Shown here in pieces: positions 8,939 to 18,751 of a stretch of 64,000 nt of DNA. The DNA comes from Rhizobacter koreensis. GTDB lineage: Bacteria; Pseudomonadota; Gammaproteobacteria; Burkholderiales; Burkholderiaceae_C. Where the stretch lies: NCBI RefSeq assembly GCF_013366375.1, contig NZ_JABWMJ010000001.1, forward strand, positions 186,001-250,000, given 5' to 3'. The position numbers and the translations under genes are program-made. Within the stretch, counting starts at the first letter, position 1. Each line of letters opens with the position of its first letter. Under the pieces are notes generated by a model. That model searched no databases. It was given only the letters and a program-made list of their open reading frames with translations, and was not told where the DNA came from.

Positions 8939-10216
8939 ATGAAAAAAGGTTTCTTCACCATCATGTCGGCGCAGTTCTTCAGCTCGCTGGCTGATAACGC
9001 GTTGCTGGTCGGTGCCATCGAACTGCTGCGGACGTCCGGCGCTCCGGACTGGCACATTCCCGCGCTGACGCCGCTGTTCGCGTTGTTCTACGTGATCCTC
9101 GCGCCGTTCGTCGGCGCGTTCGCCGACGCGGTGCCCAAGGGCCGGGTCATGCTGATCTCGAACACCATCAAGGTGATCGGGTGCCTCCTGATGCTGTTCG
9201 GCGCGAACCCGCTGTTCGCGTACGCGATCGTCGGGCTCGGCGCGGCGGCGTATTCGCCGGCCAAGTACGGCATCCTCACCGAGCTGCTGCCGAACTCGCA
9301 GCTCGTGAAAGCGAACGGCTGGATCGAGGGTCTCACGATCCTGTCGATCATCCTCGGCGTGCTGCTCGGCGGGCAGCTGCTCGGGCCGGCGGTGTCACAG
9401 CGGCTGCTCGCGATCGACATGCCGATGATGGACACCTCGATCGGCTCGGCGCCCGAGGCGGCGGTCGCGGTGATCGTCGTGCTGTACGTGATCGCGGCGA
9501 TCTTCAACCTGCGCATTCCGCGCACCGAGGCGCCGCTGCAGCCGCTGTCGCATTCGGTGAGCGGCCTGATCCGCGACTTCTCGAGCTGCAACGCGCGGCT
9601 CTGGAACGACAAGCTCGGCCAGATCTCGCTGGCGACCACGACGCTGTTCTGGGGCGTCTCGGGCAACCTGCGCGTCATCGTCTTCGCCTGGGCTGCCGCG
9701 GCGCTGGAATACACGACCACGCAGGCGTCGTCGCTGGTCGGCGTGGTCGCGGTCGGCACCGCCGCCGGCGCCGTGATCGCGTCGATGCGCATGCGGCTCG
9801 ATCAGGCCACCGGCGTGATCCCGCTCGGCATCCTGATGGGCGTGCTGGTGATCGGCCTCAACCTGATCACCAATGTCTGGATCGCGGCGCCGTTCCTGGT
9901 GCTGCTCGGCGCGATCGGCGGCTACCTGGTGGTGCCGATGAACGCGCTGCTGCAGCACCGCGGCGCCAACCTGATGGGCGCCGGCCGCTCGATCGCCGTG
10001 CAGAACTTCAACGAGCAGGCCTGCATCCTGGGCCTCGGCGCGTTCTATACCGGCATGACGCGCTTCAACGTCTCGACGTTCACCGCGATCGCGGTGTTCG
10101 GCCTGCTGGTGGGCGGCACGATGTGGCTGATCCGCCGCTGGCACGCGAACAACTGCGTGCGCCATCGCGACGAGGTGATGCACCTGCTGTCGATCGCGCG
10201 CCTCGACAAGCATTGA
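8939..10216 (+). CDS. lplT: Lysophospholipid transporter LplT-like MFS protein
   Basis: 425-residue polytopic inner-membrane protein of the major facilitator superfamily. The N-terminal MKKGFFTIMSAQFFSSLADNA and the segment YSPAKYGILTELLP match the LplT branch, which flips lysophospholipids to the cytoplasmic leaflet for re-acylation. About 12 hydrophobic segments are visible. The ATG at 8939 directly precedes the conserved N-terminus. There is no adjacent aas acyltransferase/acyl-ACP synthetase gene as in E. coli. A second LplT-like domain is fused to an acyltransferase at 22522-24429. The downstream DMT gene overlaps its stop. Confidence 0.87.
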   Translation: MKKGFFTIMSAQFFSSLADNALLVGAIELLRTSGAPDWHIPALTPLFALFYVILAPFVGAFADAVPKGRVMLISNTIKVIGCLLMLFGANPLFAYAIVGLGAAAYSPAKYGILTELLPNSQLVKANGWIEGLTILSIILGVLLGGQLLGPAVSQRLLAIDMPMMDTSIGSAPEAAVAVIVVLYVIAAIFNLRIPRTEAPLQPLSHSVSGLIRDFSSCNARLWNDKLGQISLATTTLFWGVSGNLRVIVFAWAAAALEYTTTQASSLVGVVAVGTAAGAVIASMRMRLDQATGVIPLGILMGVLVIGLNLITNVWIAAPFLVLLGAIGGYLVVPMNALLQHRGANLMGAGRSIAVQNFNEQACILGLGAFYTGMTRFNVSTFTAIAVFGLLVGGTMWLIRRWHANNCVRHRDEVMHLLSIARLDKH

Positions 10217-11172
10217 GCGCCGATCGCGACGTCGCGGCGCCACGCGCGCCGGCCGCTCCGTTCGCGCCTGCGCCGGTGCAACGCGCCGGCCCGGTGCTCG
10301 CGCTGCTCTTCAACGCGTTCGTGTGGGGCACCTCGTGGTGGCCGCTGCGCTTTCTCGAAGCGCACGGCGTGCACCCGCTCTGGACCACCGCGATCGTGTT
10401 CGTGCTCGCGTCGGCCGTCATCGCGGCCTGGCGCCCCGCCGCACTCGGCCGGCTTCTCGGCTCGCGCGCGCTCTGGCTGCTGCTGCTCGCCGCCGGCACC
10501 ACCAACGCGGCGTTCAACTGGGGCGTCGTCATCGGCGACGTCGTCCGCGTCGTCCTGCTCTTTTATCTGATGCCGGTCTGGAGCGTCCTGCTCGCCCGGC
10601 TGGTGCTGCACGAGCGCCTCGACGCCGCGGCCGCGCTGCGCGTCGCGCTCGCGCTGGCCGGTGCGGCGATCGTGCTGTGGCCCGAGCAGACCGGCGCCGG
10701 ATTCGCGCTGCCGTGGCCGCGCTCGCTCGGCGACTGGCTCGGCGTGCTCGGCGGCTTCACCTTCGCGCTCAACAACGTGATGCTGCGGCGCGAGGCGGCG
10801 CAGCCTGCCGAGGCGCGCGCGCTCGCGATGTTCGCCGGCGCGGCGCTGGTGCCCGGGCTGCTCGCCGGGCTCCTTGCGATCGACGACCCGTCCGTGCGCT
10901 TGCACGCGGTCGGCGCCGACGCGGCCGCGATGGTGCTCGCGCTCACGGTCGGCTTTCTCGCCAGCAACCTGGCGCTGCAGTACGGCGCGGCGCGCCTGCC
11001 GGCGTACCTGACCGCCGTCGTGATGCTCACCGAGGTGCTGTTCGCGTCGATCTCGTCGGCGCTGCTCGGCGCCTCGGCGTGGAGCCTGCAGCTCGGCGCC
11101 GGCGGCGCGCTGATCGTGCTCGCCGCGCTGCTCGCGGCAACCAGCCCGGCCCAGGAGGCTCAAGCGGGCTGA
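10213..11172 (+). CDS. DMT-superfamily (EamA) transporter
   Basis: About 319 residues with ten predicted transmembrane helices arranged as two EamA repeats (first from LLFNAFVWGTSWWPLRF, second from WLGVLGGFTFALNNV). Such proteins export or import small metabolites; the substrate is unknown. No ATG exists near the 5' end. A TTG overlapping the lplT stop (10213) or a GTG at 10276 are candidates; the GTG would start just before the first helix. Close packing with lplT upstream and gpx 40 bases downstream suggests a common transcript. Confidence 0.82.
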   Translation: MSADRDVAAPRAPAAPFAPAPVQRAGPVLALLFNAFVWGTSWWPLRFLEAHGVHPLWTTAIVFVLASAVIAAWRPAALGRLLGSRALWLLLLAAGTTNAAFNWGVVIGDVVRVVLLFYLMPVWSVLLARLVLHERLDAAAALRVALALAGAAIVLWPEQTGAGFALPWPRSLGDWLGVLGGFTFALNNVMLRREAAQPAEARALAMFAGAALVPGLLAGLLAIDDPSVRLHAVGADAAAMVLALTVGFLASNLALQYGAARLPAYLTAVVMLTEVLFASISSALLGASAWSLQLGAGGALIVLAALLAATSPAQEAQAG

Positions 11173-11212
11173 GACGATCCTCTACCATCGCCTCGCTTCC
11201 ACGAGACCCGCC

Positions 11213-11710
11213 ATGGCCGCTTCCGCAGAGAACGTCTACGCCTTCGAGGCGCTGTCGATCGACGGCCGGCCGCACCCGCTCGCCGAGCATCGCGGCAAGG
11301 TGCTGCTGATCGTCAACACCGCGAGCGCGTGCGGCTTCACGCCGCAGTTCGCGGGCCTCGAGAAGCTCTGGAACGACTACCGCGAGCGCGGCCTCGTCGT
11401 CGTCGGCTTTCCGAGCAACCAGTTCGGGGCGCAGGACCCCGGCAGCAACGCCGAGATCGCGAGCTTCTGCCAGCTCAACTACGGCGTCTCGTTCCCGATG
11501 ATGGCCAAGGTCGACGTGAACGGCGCGAGCGCCCACCCGCTCTGGAAGTGGCTCACCGCCGAGGCGCCGGGAATTCTCGGCACCAAGGCCATCAAGTGGA
11601 ACTTCACCAAGTTCCTGGTCGGCAAGGACGGCCGCGTGATCCGGCGCTACGCGCCCAACGACGCGCCGGCGTCGATCGCCGCCGACATCGAAGCCGCGCT
11701 CGCGGCCTGA
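11213..11710 (+). CDS. Glutathione peroxidase family thiol peroxidase
   Basis: 165-residue cytoplasmic peroxidase that reduces hydroperoxides, using thioredoxin or glutathione. The peroxidatic Cys is C40 in NTASACGFTPQ, so this is a cysteine rather than selenocysteine enzyme. The other tetrad positions are in FPSNQFGAQDPG (Gln) and KWNFTKFLV (Trp, Asn). It starts 40 bases after the DMT transporter and stops 13 bases before the aminotransferase gene. The family is sure; bacterial members often prefer thioredoxin, so glutathione dependence is not asserted. Confidence 0.94.
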   Translation: MAASAENVYAFEALSIDGRPHPLAEHRGKVLLIVNTASACGFTPQFAGLEKLWNDYRERGLVVVGFPSNQFGAQDPGSNAEIASFCQLNYGVSFPMMAKVDVNGASAHPLWKWLTAEAPGILGTKAIKWNFTKFLVGKDGRVIRRYAPNDAPASIAADIEAALAA

Positions 11711-11723
11711 AGGACCCCACCCC

Positions 11724-12935
11724 ATGTTCGAATCCGTCGAGACCTACGCCGGCGATCCCATCCTCAGCCTGAACGACGACTTCCAGAAGGATCCGCGCCC
11801 GAACAAGATCAACCTCAGCATCGGTATCTACTTTGACGATGCCGGCCGCATCCCGGTGCTCGAGTCGGTACGCCGCGCCGAGCACGCGGTCGCGAGCCGC
11901 GACACGCCCAAGCCGTACCTGCCGATGGAAGGCGCGGCCAACATGCGCCGCGCGGTGCAGCGCCTGCTGTTCGGCGCCGAGCATCCGGCGGTGACGAGCG
12001 GACGCATCGCGACGATCCAGTCGATCGGCTCGAGCGGCGGCCTCAAGGTCGGTGCGGACTTCATCGCGCGCTGGCTGCCCGGGAGCGCAGTCTGGGTGAG
12101 CGACCCCACGTGGGACAACCATCGCTCGATGTTCGAGGGCGCCGGCCTCAACGTGAACACCTACCCGTACTACGACCCGGCGACCGGCGGGGTGCGCTTC
12201 GACGCCATGCTCGACACCGTGCGCGAGCTGCCGCCGCGGAGCGTGGTGCTGCTGCACGCCTGCTGCCACAACCCCACCGGCGTCGACCTCACGCGCGAGC
12301 AGTGGGACCGCCTGATTCCGCTCATCGCCGAGCGCGACCTGCTGCCCTATCTCGACCTCGCCTACCAGGGCTTCGGCGACGGCATCGAGGAAGACGCCTA
12401 CGCGGTGCGTGCGCTCGCCGGCGCGCGCCGGCCCGACGGCAAGCCGGTCGCGTTCTTCGTCGCCAACTCGTTCTCCAAGAGCATGAGCCTCTACGGCGAA
12501 CGCTGCGGCGCGCTCAGCGTCGCCTGCGCCGACGCGGCCGAGGCCGACCGCGTGCTCGGCCAGCTCAAGTTCGCGGTGCGCCGCATCTACTCGAGCCCGC
12601 CGATCCACGGCGGCCAGATCGTCGCCGTCATCCTCGACGAGCCCGAGCTGCGCGCGCGCTGGGAAGACGAGCTCGGCGGCATGCGCGAGCGCATCCGCGC
12701 GATGCGGCAGGCGCTGCATCGCGTGCTGAGCGCGCAGCTGCCGGGCCGCGATCTCGACTACTTCCTGACCCAGCGCGGCATGTTCAGCTACACGGGCCTC
12801 GGTGCCGCGCAGGTCGATCGCCTGCGCGAGGAACACGGCCTCTACATGGTGCGTTCGGGGCGCATCTGCGTGGCGGGCCTCAACACGTCGAACGTCGAAG
12901 CGGCGGCGAACGCGCTCGCGGCGGTGATGCGCTGA
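11724..12935 (+). CDS. tyrB: Aromatic / aspartate amino acid aminotransferase
   Basis: 403-residue fold-type I PLP aminotransferase of the AspC/TyrB class: transfers the amino group between aromatic amino acids or aspartate and 2-oxoglutarate. The PLP Lys is K252 in NSFSKSMSLYGERCG; the cofactor ring is held by D211 (LDLAYQGF) and N183 (CHNPTGVD). AAGGA precedes the ATG. Sequence alone does not fix whether Tyr/Phe or Asp is the better substrate; TyrB is preferred by overall resemblance to betaproteobacterial annotations. Probably last gene of the lplT-DMT-gpx-tyrB run. Confidence 0.9.
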   Translation: MFESVETYAGDPILSLNDDFQKDPRPNKINLSIGIYFDDAGRIPVLESVRRAEHAVASRDTPKPYLPMEGAANMRRAVQRLLFGAEHPAVTSGRIATIQSIGSSGGLKVGADFIARWLPGSAVWVSDPTWDNHRSMFEGAGLNVNTYPYYDPATGGVRFDAMLDTVRELPPRSVVLLHACCHNPTGVDLTREQWDRLIPLIAERDLLPYLDLAYQGFGDGIEEDAYAVRALAGARRPDGKPVAFFVANSFSKSMSLYGERCGALSVACADAAEADRVLGQLKFAVRRIYSSPPIHGGQIVAVILDEPELRARWEDELGGMRERIRAMRQALHRVLSAQLPGRDLDYFLTQRGMFSYTGLGAAQVDRLREEHGLYMVRSGRICVAGLNTSNVEAAANALAAVMR

Positions 12936-12996
12936 CGCGGCTCGGGCCCTGCGCCGCCGTCGCCGTCTCGCCTCGTCGTCGAGGAGCTTCGGGGCG

Positions 12997-14325
12997 TCAG
13001 CGCCGGCTACCCGGGTGCAGGCGGTCCGACGCCCGGACTGCCGGCGTCCCGAAGCGGCGTTCGGCGTGCAGGGCGAGCCCGCTCGCCACGCTCGCGAAGC
13101 GCTCGCCCCGCCGCGTGCGTGCCGCAGGGAAGGCGGCGCCGATGCGTTCGGCGAGCACGCCGAGGCCGGTCGACCCGCCGGTGAGGTACACGGTGTCGAC
13201 GTCGCCCGGCGCCAGCCCGGCGTCGGCGACGGTCTGTCGCGCGGCGTCGACGATCCGCGCGAGGTCGCCTTCCAGCCAGCCGAGCGCGGCGGCTTGGTCG
13301 ACGTCCGCCGCCAGTCGGCGCTCGACGAGTCCGAGGTCGATGTGCGCACCGCCATGCTCCGAGACCGCGATCTTGGCGGCCTCCGCGCGCGCGGCGAGGT
13401 CGTGCCCGAGGCGCTCGTCGACCACGGTCATCAGGCGCCGGTGCTGCGCCGGGTCGGCGTAGAACGGGCGCATGGCGCGCAGCTCGGCGACGCGCTGCGG
13501 CGCGTAGACGGTGTTGATGAGGTGCCAGGTGGCGAGGTCGAAGTACACCGCGCTCGGCACCTCGCGCGCGGGCGCCGACGCGGTCGCGGGGCCGTACGCG
13601 CGATAGCCGAGCAGCGGCAGGATCGCGCCGAGCTCGACCCTCCGGTCGAAGTCGGTGCCGGCGACGTGCACGCCGTGGCTCGCCAGGATGTCGCGACGGC
13701 GGTCGAGCGCGTCGCGGCGGCTCGGGCCGACGCGCACCAACGCGAAGTCGGACGTGCCGCCGCCGATGTCGGCGACCAGCACGCACTCGTCGCGTTCGGT
13801 GCCCCGCTCGTGATCGAGGGCGGCGGCGATCGGCTCGAACTGAAACTCGACGTGCCGGAAGCCGGCGAGTGCCGCCGCCTCGCGCAACGCGCGCTCGGCG
13901 GCGGCGTCGCGCGCCGCGTCGTCGTCGACGAAGAACACCGGGCGCCCCAGCACCGCCTGCGCGATGCGCGCGCCGGCCGCCGCTTCCGCCCGCGTGCGCA
14001 GGTGGCGCAGGTAGCCGGCGATGACGTCGAGGTAGCGCACGCCGCGCCCGCCGCCGATCTCGGTGGTTCGCTCGACCAGGTCGCTGCCGAGGATGCTCTT
14101 CATCGAGCGCATCAGGCGGCCTTCGCTGCCTTCGACGTAGGCGGCGAGCGCGGCGCGGCCGAACGCGACCTGGGGGGCGCCGGCACCCTCGGTGCCGTAG
14201 AAGACGGCGGTCGGAATGGTGGTCTGGCCCGGCTCGAGCTCCACCAGGCGCATGGCGCCGGGAGAAGCGGGGTCCGGAATGGCGATCGCCGAGTTCGACG
14301 TGCCGAAGTCGATCGCGCAGTACAT
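12997..14325 (-). CDS. yegD: Hsp70-family protein, YegD-like
   Basis: 442-residue Hsp70/actin-fold ATPase. Phosphate-1 motif AIDFGTSNSAIA lies at the N-terminus, phosphate-2 is LVADIGGGTSDFALV, and the adenosine motif is VYLTGGSTGLGVL. The protein ends soon after the nucleotide-binding domain, so the canonical substrate-binding and lid domains of DnaK are absent, as in E. coli YegD. Clients and role are unknown. It faces the tyrB gene tail-to-tail and is transcribed alone; no J-protein or GrpE gene is near. Confidence 0.92.
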   Translation of the reverse strand: MYCAIDFGTSNSAIAIPDPASPGAMRLVELEPGQTTIPTAVFYGTEGAGAPQVAFGRAALAAYVEGSEGRLMRSMKSILGSDLVERTTEIGGGRGVRYLDVIAGYLRHLRTRAEAAAGARIAQAVLGRPVFFVDDDAARDAAAERALREAAALAGFRHVEFQFEPIAAALDHERGTERDECVLVADIGGGTSDFALVRVGPSRRDALDRRRDILASHGVHVAGTDFDRRVELGAILPLLGYRAYGPATASAPAREVPSAVYFDLATWHLINTVYAPQRVAELRAMRPFYADPAQHRRLMTVVDERLGHDLAARAEAAKIAVSEHGGAHIDLGLVERRLAADVDQAAALGWLEGDLARIVDAARQTVADAGLAPGDVDTVYLTGGSTGLGVLAERIGAAFPAARTRRGERFASVASGLALHAERRFGTPAVRASDRLHPGSRR

Positions 14326-14554
14326 CGCGGGTCCGCTGCACGGCCGTGGCCGCGAAGCGGCGCGATTCTACGCAGCGGGGGGTGGCGACGAACGGTCGCG
14401 AAGGCGCCCAGGCGTCGCTCGGAGGCGTCAGCGGTTGTTGCGCGGAACGCACAGGCGTGAAGTGCAGCGCGCGTCGAGGTTGACAACGCGCGCACGCCGG
14501 GCCGCCGCGATGCACACTGCCGCGACCGATGTTCCATCGGCCGCAAGGCTCCGC

Positions 14555-14761
14555 ATGAGACTGCTCCCCGCCATCGCCCGCCTCGTCGGCATCCGCCCGC
14601 GCCGCGCCAAGCCGCTCGGTGCGACCGACTTCGGCGACATGGGCACCGCGTTCGGTCTCGACGCGATCACCACCATCGACGAGACGCCGCTCGACGTCGC
14701 CGAACCCGCACCGCTGCAGTCGGCGCTGCAACGCCGCCTCGAGGGACGCTCGCGGCTCTGA
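14555..14761 (+). CDS. Hypothetical 68-residue protein
   Basis: Short frame starting MRLLPAIARLVGIRPR and ending in a basic QRRLEGRSRL tail. The N-terminal 12 residues are amphipathic/hydrophobic, while the middle is acidic (DETPLDVAEP). An AAGG sequence lies six bases before the ATG. It occupies the 477-base gap between the YegD-like and phosphoesterase genes, both on the other strand, and its third-position GC is high, as in neighbouring genes. I do not recognise a family. A longer start a few dozen bases upstream is possible. Existence is moderately supported only. Confidence 0.45.
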   Translation: MRLLPAIARLVGIRPRRAKPLGATDFGDMGTAFGLDAITTIDETPLDVAEPAPLQSALQRRLEGRSRL

Positions 14762-14802
14762 ACCTCGGGCAGTGCCGCGTGGCCCGCACGCCGCGTCGGT
14801 GG

Positions 14803-15570
14803 TCAGACCTCGATCAGCAGCTGCGGCCTGAACCCTTCGGCCTCGCCCTTGTGCGCGTGGCCGCGCGAGTTGCAGACCACCCGCGTCGCGCCGCCGGCGT
14901 GCGGCACCTGGTAGTCGTGCGCGCAGTGCAGGTGGCCGTGCAGCCAGAGATTGGCGTGCGCGAGCAGATCGTCGTCGGCGTTGCAGAAGCTCGCGGTGCC
15001 GCTCTGCACGCCGTAGCGCGGATCGGCGCTGCGCAGCGACGGCGCGAAGTGGGTCACGACGACCGTCGCGTCCCAGTCGCCGCGCCGCGCGAGTTCCGAC
15101 GCGAGCCACGCGCGGCACGCCAGCGCCTCGTCGCGCATGCGCTCGGCATCGAGCGGGGCGCCGTTGCGTGATGCGCCCATGAGGCGCAGGAAGTAGCCGG
15201 CGGCGCGCATCGCGCGGCTTCGGCCGGCGGTGCCGAGTGCGTCGAAGTCGGACCAGCGCGTGGTGCCGACGAAGCGGATGCGGCGCCCGTCGACGCCGCT
15301 GCGGATGACGCTCTCGCACTCGAGCACGGTGATCCCGAGTGCCGCGCAGCGCTCGCGCAGCGCCGGCCACGCGGTCGCGAGGTCGCGCCCGTCGAACTCG
15401 TGGTTGCCGGCGACGAACAGCACCGGCTGCGGCCAACCGCGGAAGCGCTCGAGGCCGCCCCAGCCGCTGTCGACGTCGCCGGCGACGACGAGCAGCTCGG
15501 CGCCGGGTGCCGGTTCCGGGTCGTAGCGCTCGGTCTCGAGGTGCAGGTCCGAGATCAGCTGCAGCCGCAT
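14803..15570 (-). CDS. Calcineurin-like metallophosphoesterase
   Basis: 255-residue binuclear-metal phosphoesterase. All five family blocks are present: SDLHLE at the N-terminus, GDVDSG, GNHEFDG, VTHFAPS and GHLHCAHD. No signal peptide or membrane helix is seen, so it is cytoplasmic. The substrate is unknown; relatives hydrolyse phosphodiesters or nucleotides. It begins 16 bases after the stop of the UPF0149/SEC-C gene, so the two probably form an operon. The C-terminus (EGFRPQLLIEV) is intact. Confidence 0.9.
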   Translation of the reverse strand: MRLQLISDLHLETERYDPEPAPGAELLVVAGDVDSGWGGLERFRGWPQPVLFVAGNHEFDGRDLATAWPALRERCAALGITVLECESVIRSGVDGRRIRFVGTTRWSDFDALGTAGRSRAMRAAGYFLRLMGASRNGAPLDAERMRDEALACRAWLASELARRGDWDATVVVTHFAPSLRSADPRYGVQSGTASFCNADDDLLAHANLWLHGHLHCAHDYQVPHAGGATRVVCNSRGHAHKGEAEGFRPQLLIEV

Positions 15571-15586
15571 CGCGCGAGCGGGTCGA

Positions 15587-16384
15587 TCAGGCGCCCGCGC
15601 TGCCGCCGTGGCAGAGCTTGAACTTCTTGCCGCTGCCGCACCAGCACGGGTCGTTGCGGCCGACCTTGGGTGCCTCGCGCTTGACGGTCTCGACCTTGTA
15701 GCGCTGGTCGGTGGTCAGGTCGTAGAGGTCGGCGACGCTCGCGACGAGCTCCTCGATCGCGGCATCGAGAGAGTCGAGCGGGCTTTCCTTGCGCAGGGTC
15801 TCGACCACGGCGCGCTCGTCGTCGGTCTCTGCCGGCAGGTGTCGATAGAGCCGGGCGAGCGCGAGCTGCACGGAGTCGTCCGCCATCTCGGCGAGCGCCG
15901 GGAAGGTGATGGCGGCGTGCTGGAATCCCGCGACCCACGGCAGCAGCGGCTCCGAAACGGCGTCGATGCCGAGCTGCTCGCGCTTGGCCGCGTCGGACTC
16001 CGACGCCGCGCTCGCTTCGTCGAGCTCGAGGATCAGCGGGTCGAACCAGCCGTTCTCGGCGAGCTCGCGGTTCAGCGCGGCGTGGCGGCGCTCGACGAGG
16101 CCGCGTACGCGCTCGAGCCAGGCGCGGCTGCCGCCGCGCGTCACCGGCCCGGCGCCGGGCTCCGGCAGCGGGCGACCGTCGAAGTCGAACACGCCCGGCA
16201 GCCAGTCGTCGCTGTCGATCAGCACCGGCTGCACGAGCACGCCGCACAAATAGCCGTCGAGCATCACCGCGTCGAGCGGCTCGAGCGGCTCGGGCGTCAT
16301 CTCGAGCAGGCGGTCGAGCTCCTCGAACTCGGCGTCGCTGAGGTCACGCGCGGTGGCCGCGCTGGGGGTTCGGGAGGTCGGCAT
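15587..16384 (-). CDS. UPF0149 (YecA-like) protein with C-terminal SEC-C zinc motif
   Basis: 265 residues: an N-terminal UPF0149/YgfB-like helical domain (about residues 10-190, including [17 protein letters not shown]) and a C-terminal SEC-C metal-binding motif, [17 protein letters not shown]. The SEC-C motif, also found at the end of SecA, binds zinc and can contact ribosomes or SecB. E. coli YecA has the same architecture. ATG at 16384 (MPTSRTP) is preferred; an upstream in-frame start at 16444 would add a basic extension. Located between pckG and the phosphoesterase gene, on the same strand. Confidence 0.9.
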   Translation of the reverse strand: MPTSRTPSAATARDLSDAEFEELDRLLEMTPEPLEPLDAVMLDGYLCGVLVQPVLIDSDDWLPGVFDFDGRPLPEPGAGPVTRGGSRAWLERVRGLVERRHAALNRELAENGWFDPLILELDEASAASESDAAKREQLGIDAVSEPLLPWVAGFQHAAITFPALAEMADDSVQLALARLYRHLPAETDDERAVVETLRKESPLDSLDAAIEELVASVADLYDLTTDQRYKVETVKREAPKVGRNDPCWCGSGKKFKLCHGGSAGA

Positions 16385-16470
16385 GGCTTGAGCAGAAGGC
16401 GCGAGCGGCGAACGCGGCGCCATCATGCGCTTGCGCATCCACACGTGGCGGTGGGCGAGCGGGCGCGGGA

Positions 16471-16509
16471 AGAAGAAAGGCCGCGCCGGCGAGAACTCGC
16501 CGCGCGGCC
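16471..16509 (-). terminator. Rho-independent terminator of pckG
   Basis: A long inverted repeat (arms GGCCGCG and CGGCGAG with a one-base bulge, 16479-16509) lies about 45 bases after the pckG stop. On the minus strand it is followed by a pyrimidine tail TTTCTTCTT. Geometry fits an intrinsic terminator for pckG and would separate it from the UPF0149 gene downstream. Confidence 0.75.
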
Positions 16510-16552
16510 GCGGGGCAGCGCCGTGGCCCGAAGGCCACCGGCGCGACGCCTT

Positions 16553-18451
16553 TTACTGCGCCTCGAGACGGCCCTCGATCAGCTCCTTGGTCTTGAGCAT
16601 CTCGGCCGGCAGGTGGTACGCGAGCTGGTGGAACAGCTCCGAGTGCAGGTGCAGCTCGGCGCGCCATTCCCGGGCATCGACGTTCGTCAGGCGATCGAAC
16701 TGCTCGCGGTTCAGGTCGAGCCCGGCCCAGTCGAGGTCTTCATAACGCGGCGTGGTGCCGAAGGCGTTGAGCGTGCCTTCGGCCGTGCCCTCGATGCGAC
16801 CGATCATCCACTCGAGCACGCGCATGTTCTCGCCGTAGCCCGGCCAGATGAACTTGCCGTCGTCGCCCTTGCGGAACCAGTTCACGCAGAAGATCTTCGG
16901 CAGCTTGGCACCGTGCATCTCGAGGTGCAGGCCGAGGTCGAGCCAATGCTGGAAGTAGTCGCTCATGTTGTAGCCGATGAACGGCAGCATGGCGAACGGG
17001 TCGCGGCGCACGACGCCCTGCGCGCCGGCGGCGGCGGCGGTGGTCTCCGAGCCCATCGTGGCGGCCATGTAGACGCCTTCGGTCCAGTTGCGCGACTCGG
17101 TGACCAGCGGCACCGTGTTCGAGCGGCGGCCGCCGAAGATGAACGCGTCGATCGGCACGCCGGCCGGCGAGTCCCACTGCGGGTCGAGCACCGGGTTGTT
17201 GGTCGCGGCGACCGTAAAGCGCGCGTTCGGGTGCGCGGCCTTGGCGCCGGTGGCCTTGGCGATCTCGGGCGTCCAGTCCTTGCCTTGCCAGTCGATCAGG
17301 TGCGCCGGCGGGGTGTCGGTCATGCCCTCCCACCACACGTCGCCGTCGTCGGTCAGCGCGACGTTCGTGAAGATGGCGTCGCGCTTGAGGCTCGCCATGC
17401 AGTTGTGGTTGGTCTTGTCGTTGGTGCCCGGGGCGACGCCGAAGTAGCCGCCCTCGGGGTTGATCGCGTAGAGGCGCCCGTCGGCCTTCGGCTTGACCCA
17501 GGCGATGTCGTCGCCGACCGTCGTGACCTTCCAGCCCGACAGCGACTCCGGCGGGATCAGCATCGCAAAGTTGGTCTTGCCGCACGCGCTCGGGAACGCG
17601 GCCGCGACGTGGTACTTCCTGCCCTCGGGCGAGGTCACGCCGAGGATCAGCATGTGCTCGGCGAGCCAGCCCGGCTCCCCGCCGGTCGCCGCGGCGCGAC
17701 CCATGTACGACGCGATGCGCAGCGCGAAGCACTTCTTCCCGAGCAGCGCGTTGCCGCCGTAACCCGAGCCGTAGCTCCAGATTTCCTGCGTCTCGGGGTA
17801 GTGGACGATGTACTTGATGTCGTTGCACGGCCAGGCGACGTCGGCCTGACCCGGCTCGAGCGGCATGCCGACCGTGTGCATGCACGGCACGAAGTGGCCG
17901 TCGGTGCCGAGCACGTCGAGCACGCCGCGGCCCATGCGCGTCATCAGCCTCATGTTGACCGCGACGTACGGGCTGTCGCTGAGCTCGACGCCGATGTGCG
18001 CGATGTCCGAGCCGAGCGGGCCCATCGAGAACGGCACGACGTACATCGTGCGGCCGCGCATGCAGCCCTGGAACAGCCCGGGCGTGCCGTCCGGCAGGCC
18101 GTGCTGCAGCAGCGCGCGCATCTTGGCCGGGTCGGTCCAGTTGTTGGTCGGGCCGGCGTCTTCCTGACGCTCGGTGCAGATGAAGGTGCGGTCCTCGACG
18201 CGGGCGACGTCGCTCGGGCTCGAGCACGCGAGGTAGCTGTTCGGGCGGAGCTCCGGATTGAGCTTCTTGAAGGTGCCGGCAGCGACGAGCTGCGCGCACA
18301 GGCGGTCGTACTCGGCCTCGCTGCCGTCGCACCAGTAGACGTCACGCGCCTCGGTGAGCGCCGCCATCTGGGCGACCCAGTCGATCAGTCTGCGGTGGCG
18401 AACGTTCGCGGGAATGTTCAAGGTAAGCCCTTCGAGCAGGGGACGGTTCAT
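16553..18451 (-). CDS. pckG: Phosphoenolpyruvate carboxykinase (GTP)
   Basis: 632-residue GTP-dependent PEPCK, converting oxaloacetate to PEP and CO2 at the start of gluconeogenesis. The P-loop kinase motif [11 protein letters not shown] contains the reactive active-site Cys typical of the GTP class; GDDIAWVK supplies metal ligands. The length matches GTP enzymes (about 600-620) rather than the ATP class (about 540). The ATG at 18451 (MNRPLLEGL) agrees with family N-termini; the open frame upstream is not conserved-looking. Transcribed alone, with a terminator downstream and an AT-rich candidate promoter zone near 18640-18665. Confidence 0.96.
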   Translation of the reverse strand: MNRPLLEGLTLNIPANVRHRRLIDWVAQMAALTEARDVYWCDGSEAEYDRLCAQLVAAGTFKKLNPELRPNSYLACSSPSDVARVEDRTFICTERQEDAGPTNNWTDPAKMRALLQHGLPDGTPGLFQGCMRGRTMYVVPFSMGPLGSDIAHIGVELSDSPYVAVNMRLMTRMGRGVLDVLGTDGHFVPCMHTVGMPLEPGQADVAWPCNDIKYIVHYPETQEIWSYGSGYGGNALLGKKCFALRIASYMGRAAATGGEPGWLAEHMLILGVTSPEGRKYHVAAAFPSACGKTNFAMLIPPESLSGWKVTTVGDDIAWVKPKADGRLYAINPEGGYFGVAPGTNDKTNHNCMASLKRDAIFTNVALTDDGDVWWEGMTDTPPAHLIDWQGKDWTPEIAKATGAKAAHPNARFTVAATNNPVLDPQWDSPAGVPIDAFIFGGRRSNTVPLVTESRNWTEGVYMAATMGSETTAAAAGAQGVVRRDPFAMLPFIGYNMSDYFQHWLDLGLHLEMHGAKLPKIFCVNWFRKGDDGKFIWPGYGENMRVLEWMIGRIEGTAEGTLNAFGTTPRYEDLDWAGLDLNREQFDRLTNVDAREWRAELHLHSELFHQLAYHLPAEMLKTKELIEGRLEAQ

Positions 18452-18751
18452 GGGAATCCAGTCGGCGCGAATCGCGGTCAGGGAGGGGGCGAGAGACGGC
18501 CCGCGCGGTCGGCCCAGCGTCGCGCGGGTGGCGGAGGGCGCTGTGGATCCGAAGGGCGACGACGGCTGATCGAGCGCGTCGAGCCGCCCCATGACGGGTC
18601 GCGGGAGTTTACCGGGCACCGATTAGCCCCGTTTCGGCGCGTTATGCATATTGGGTATGACCCCATGTGACCGCTCGTCGGCTCGTGCCGCTCGCGGCAG
18701 GGCCGTGCTTCGCCCGGATAATCCGGCGATGCCCACGCACCCACCCGGCCG
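18452..18751. other. Intergenic promoter region between divergent pckG and MOSC gene
   Basis: 300 bases without a convincing gene. The first 150 bases are G+C-rich. An unusually AT-rich island (GTTATGCATATTGGGTAT, 18641-18658) stands out and is the best candidate for promoter elements on either strand. A 13-base palindrome, CCGGATAATCCGG, at 18714-18726 lies 25 bases before the MOSC start and overlaps a possible -10 box. No RNA gene was recognised. Confidence 0.5.

Noticed and set aside
15608-18670. A plus-strand open frame of about 1,000 codons opposite pckG and the UPF0149 gene.
   Set aside because: The true pckG and UPF0149 motifs are on the other strand; the translation is low-complexity Arg/Val/Glu.
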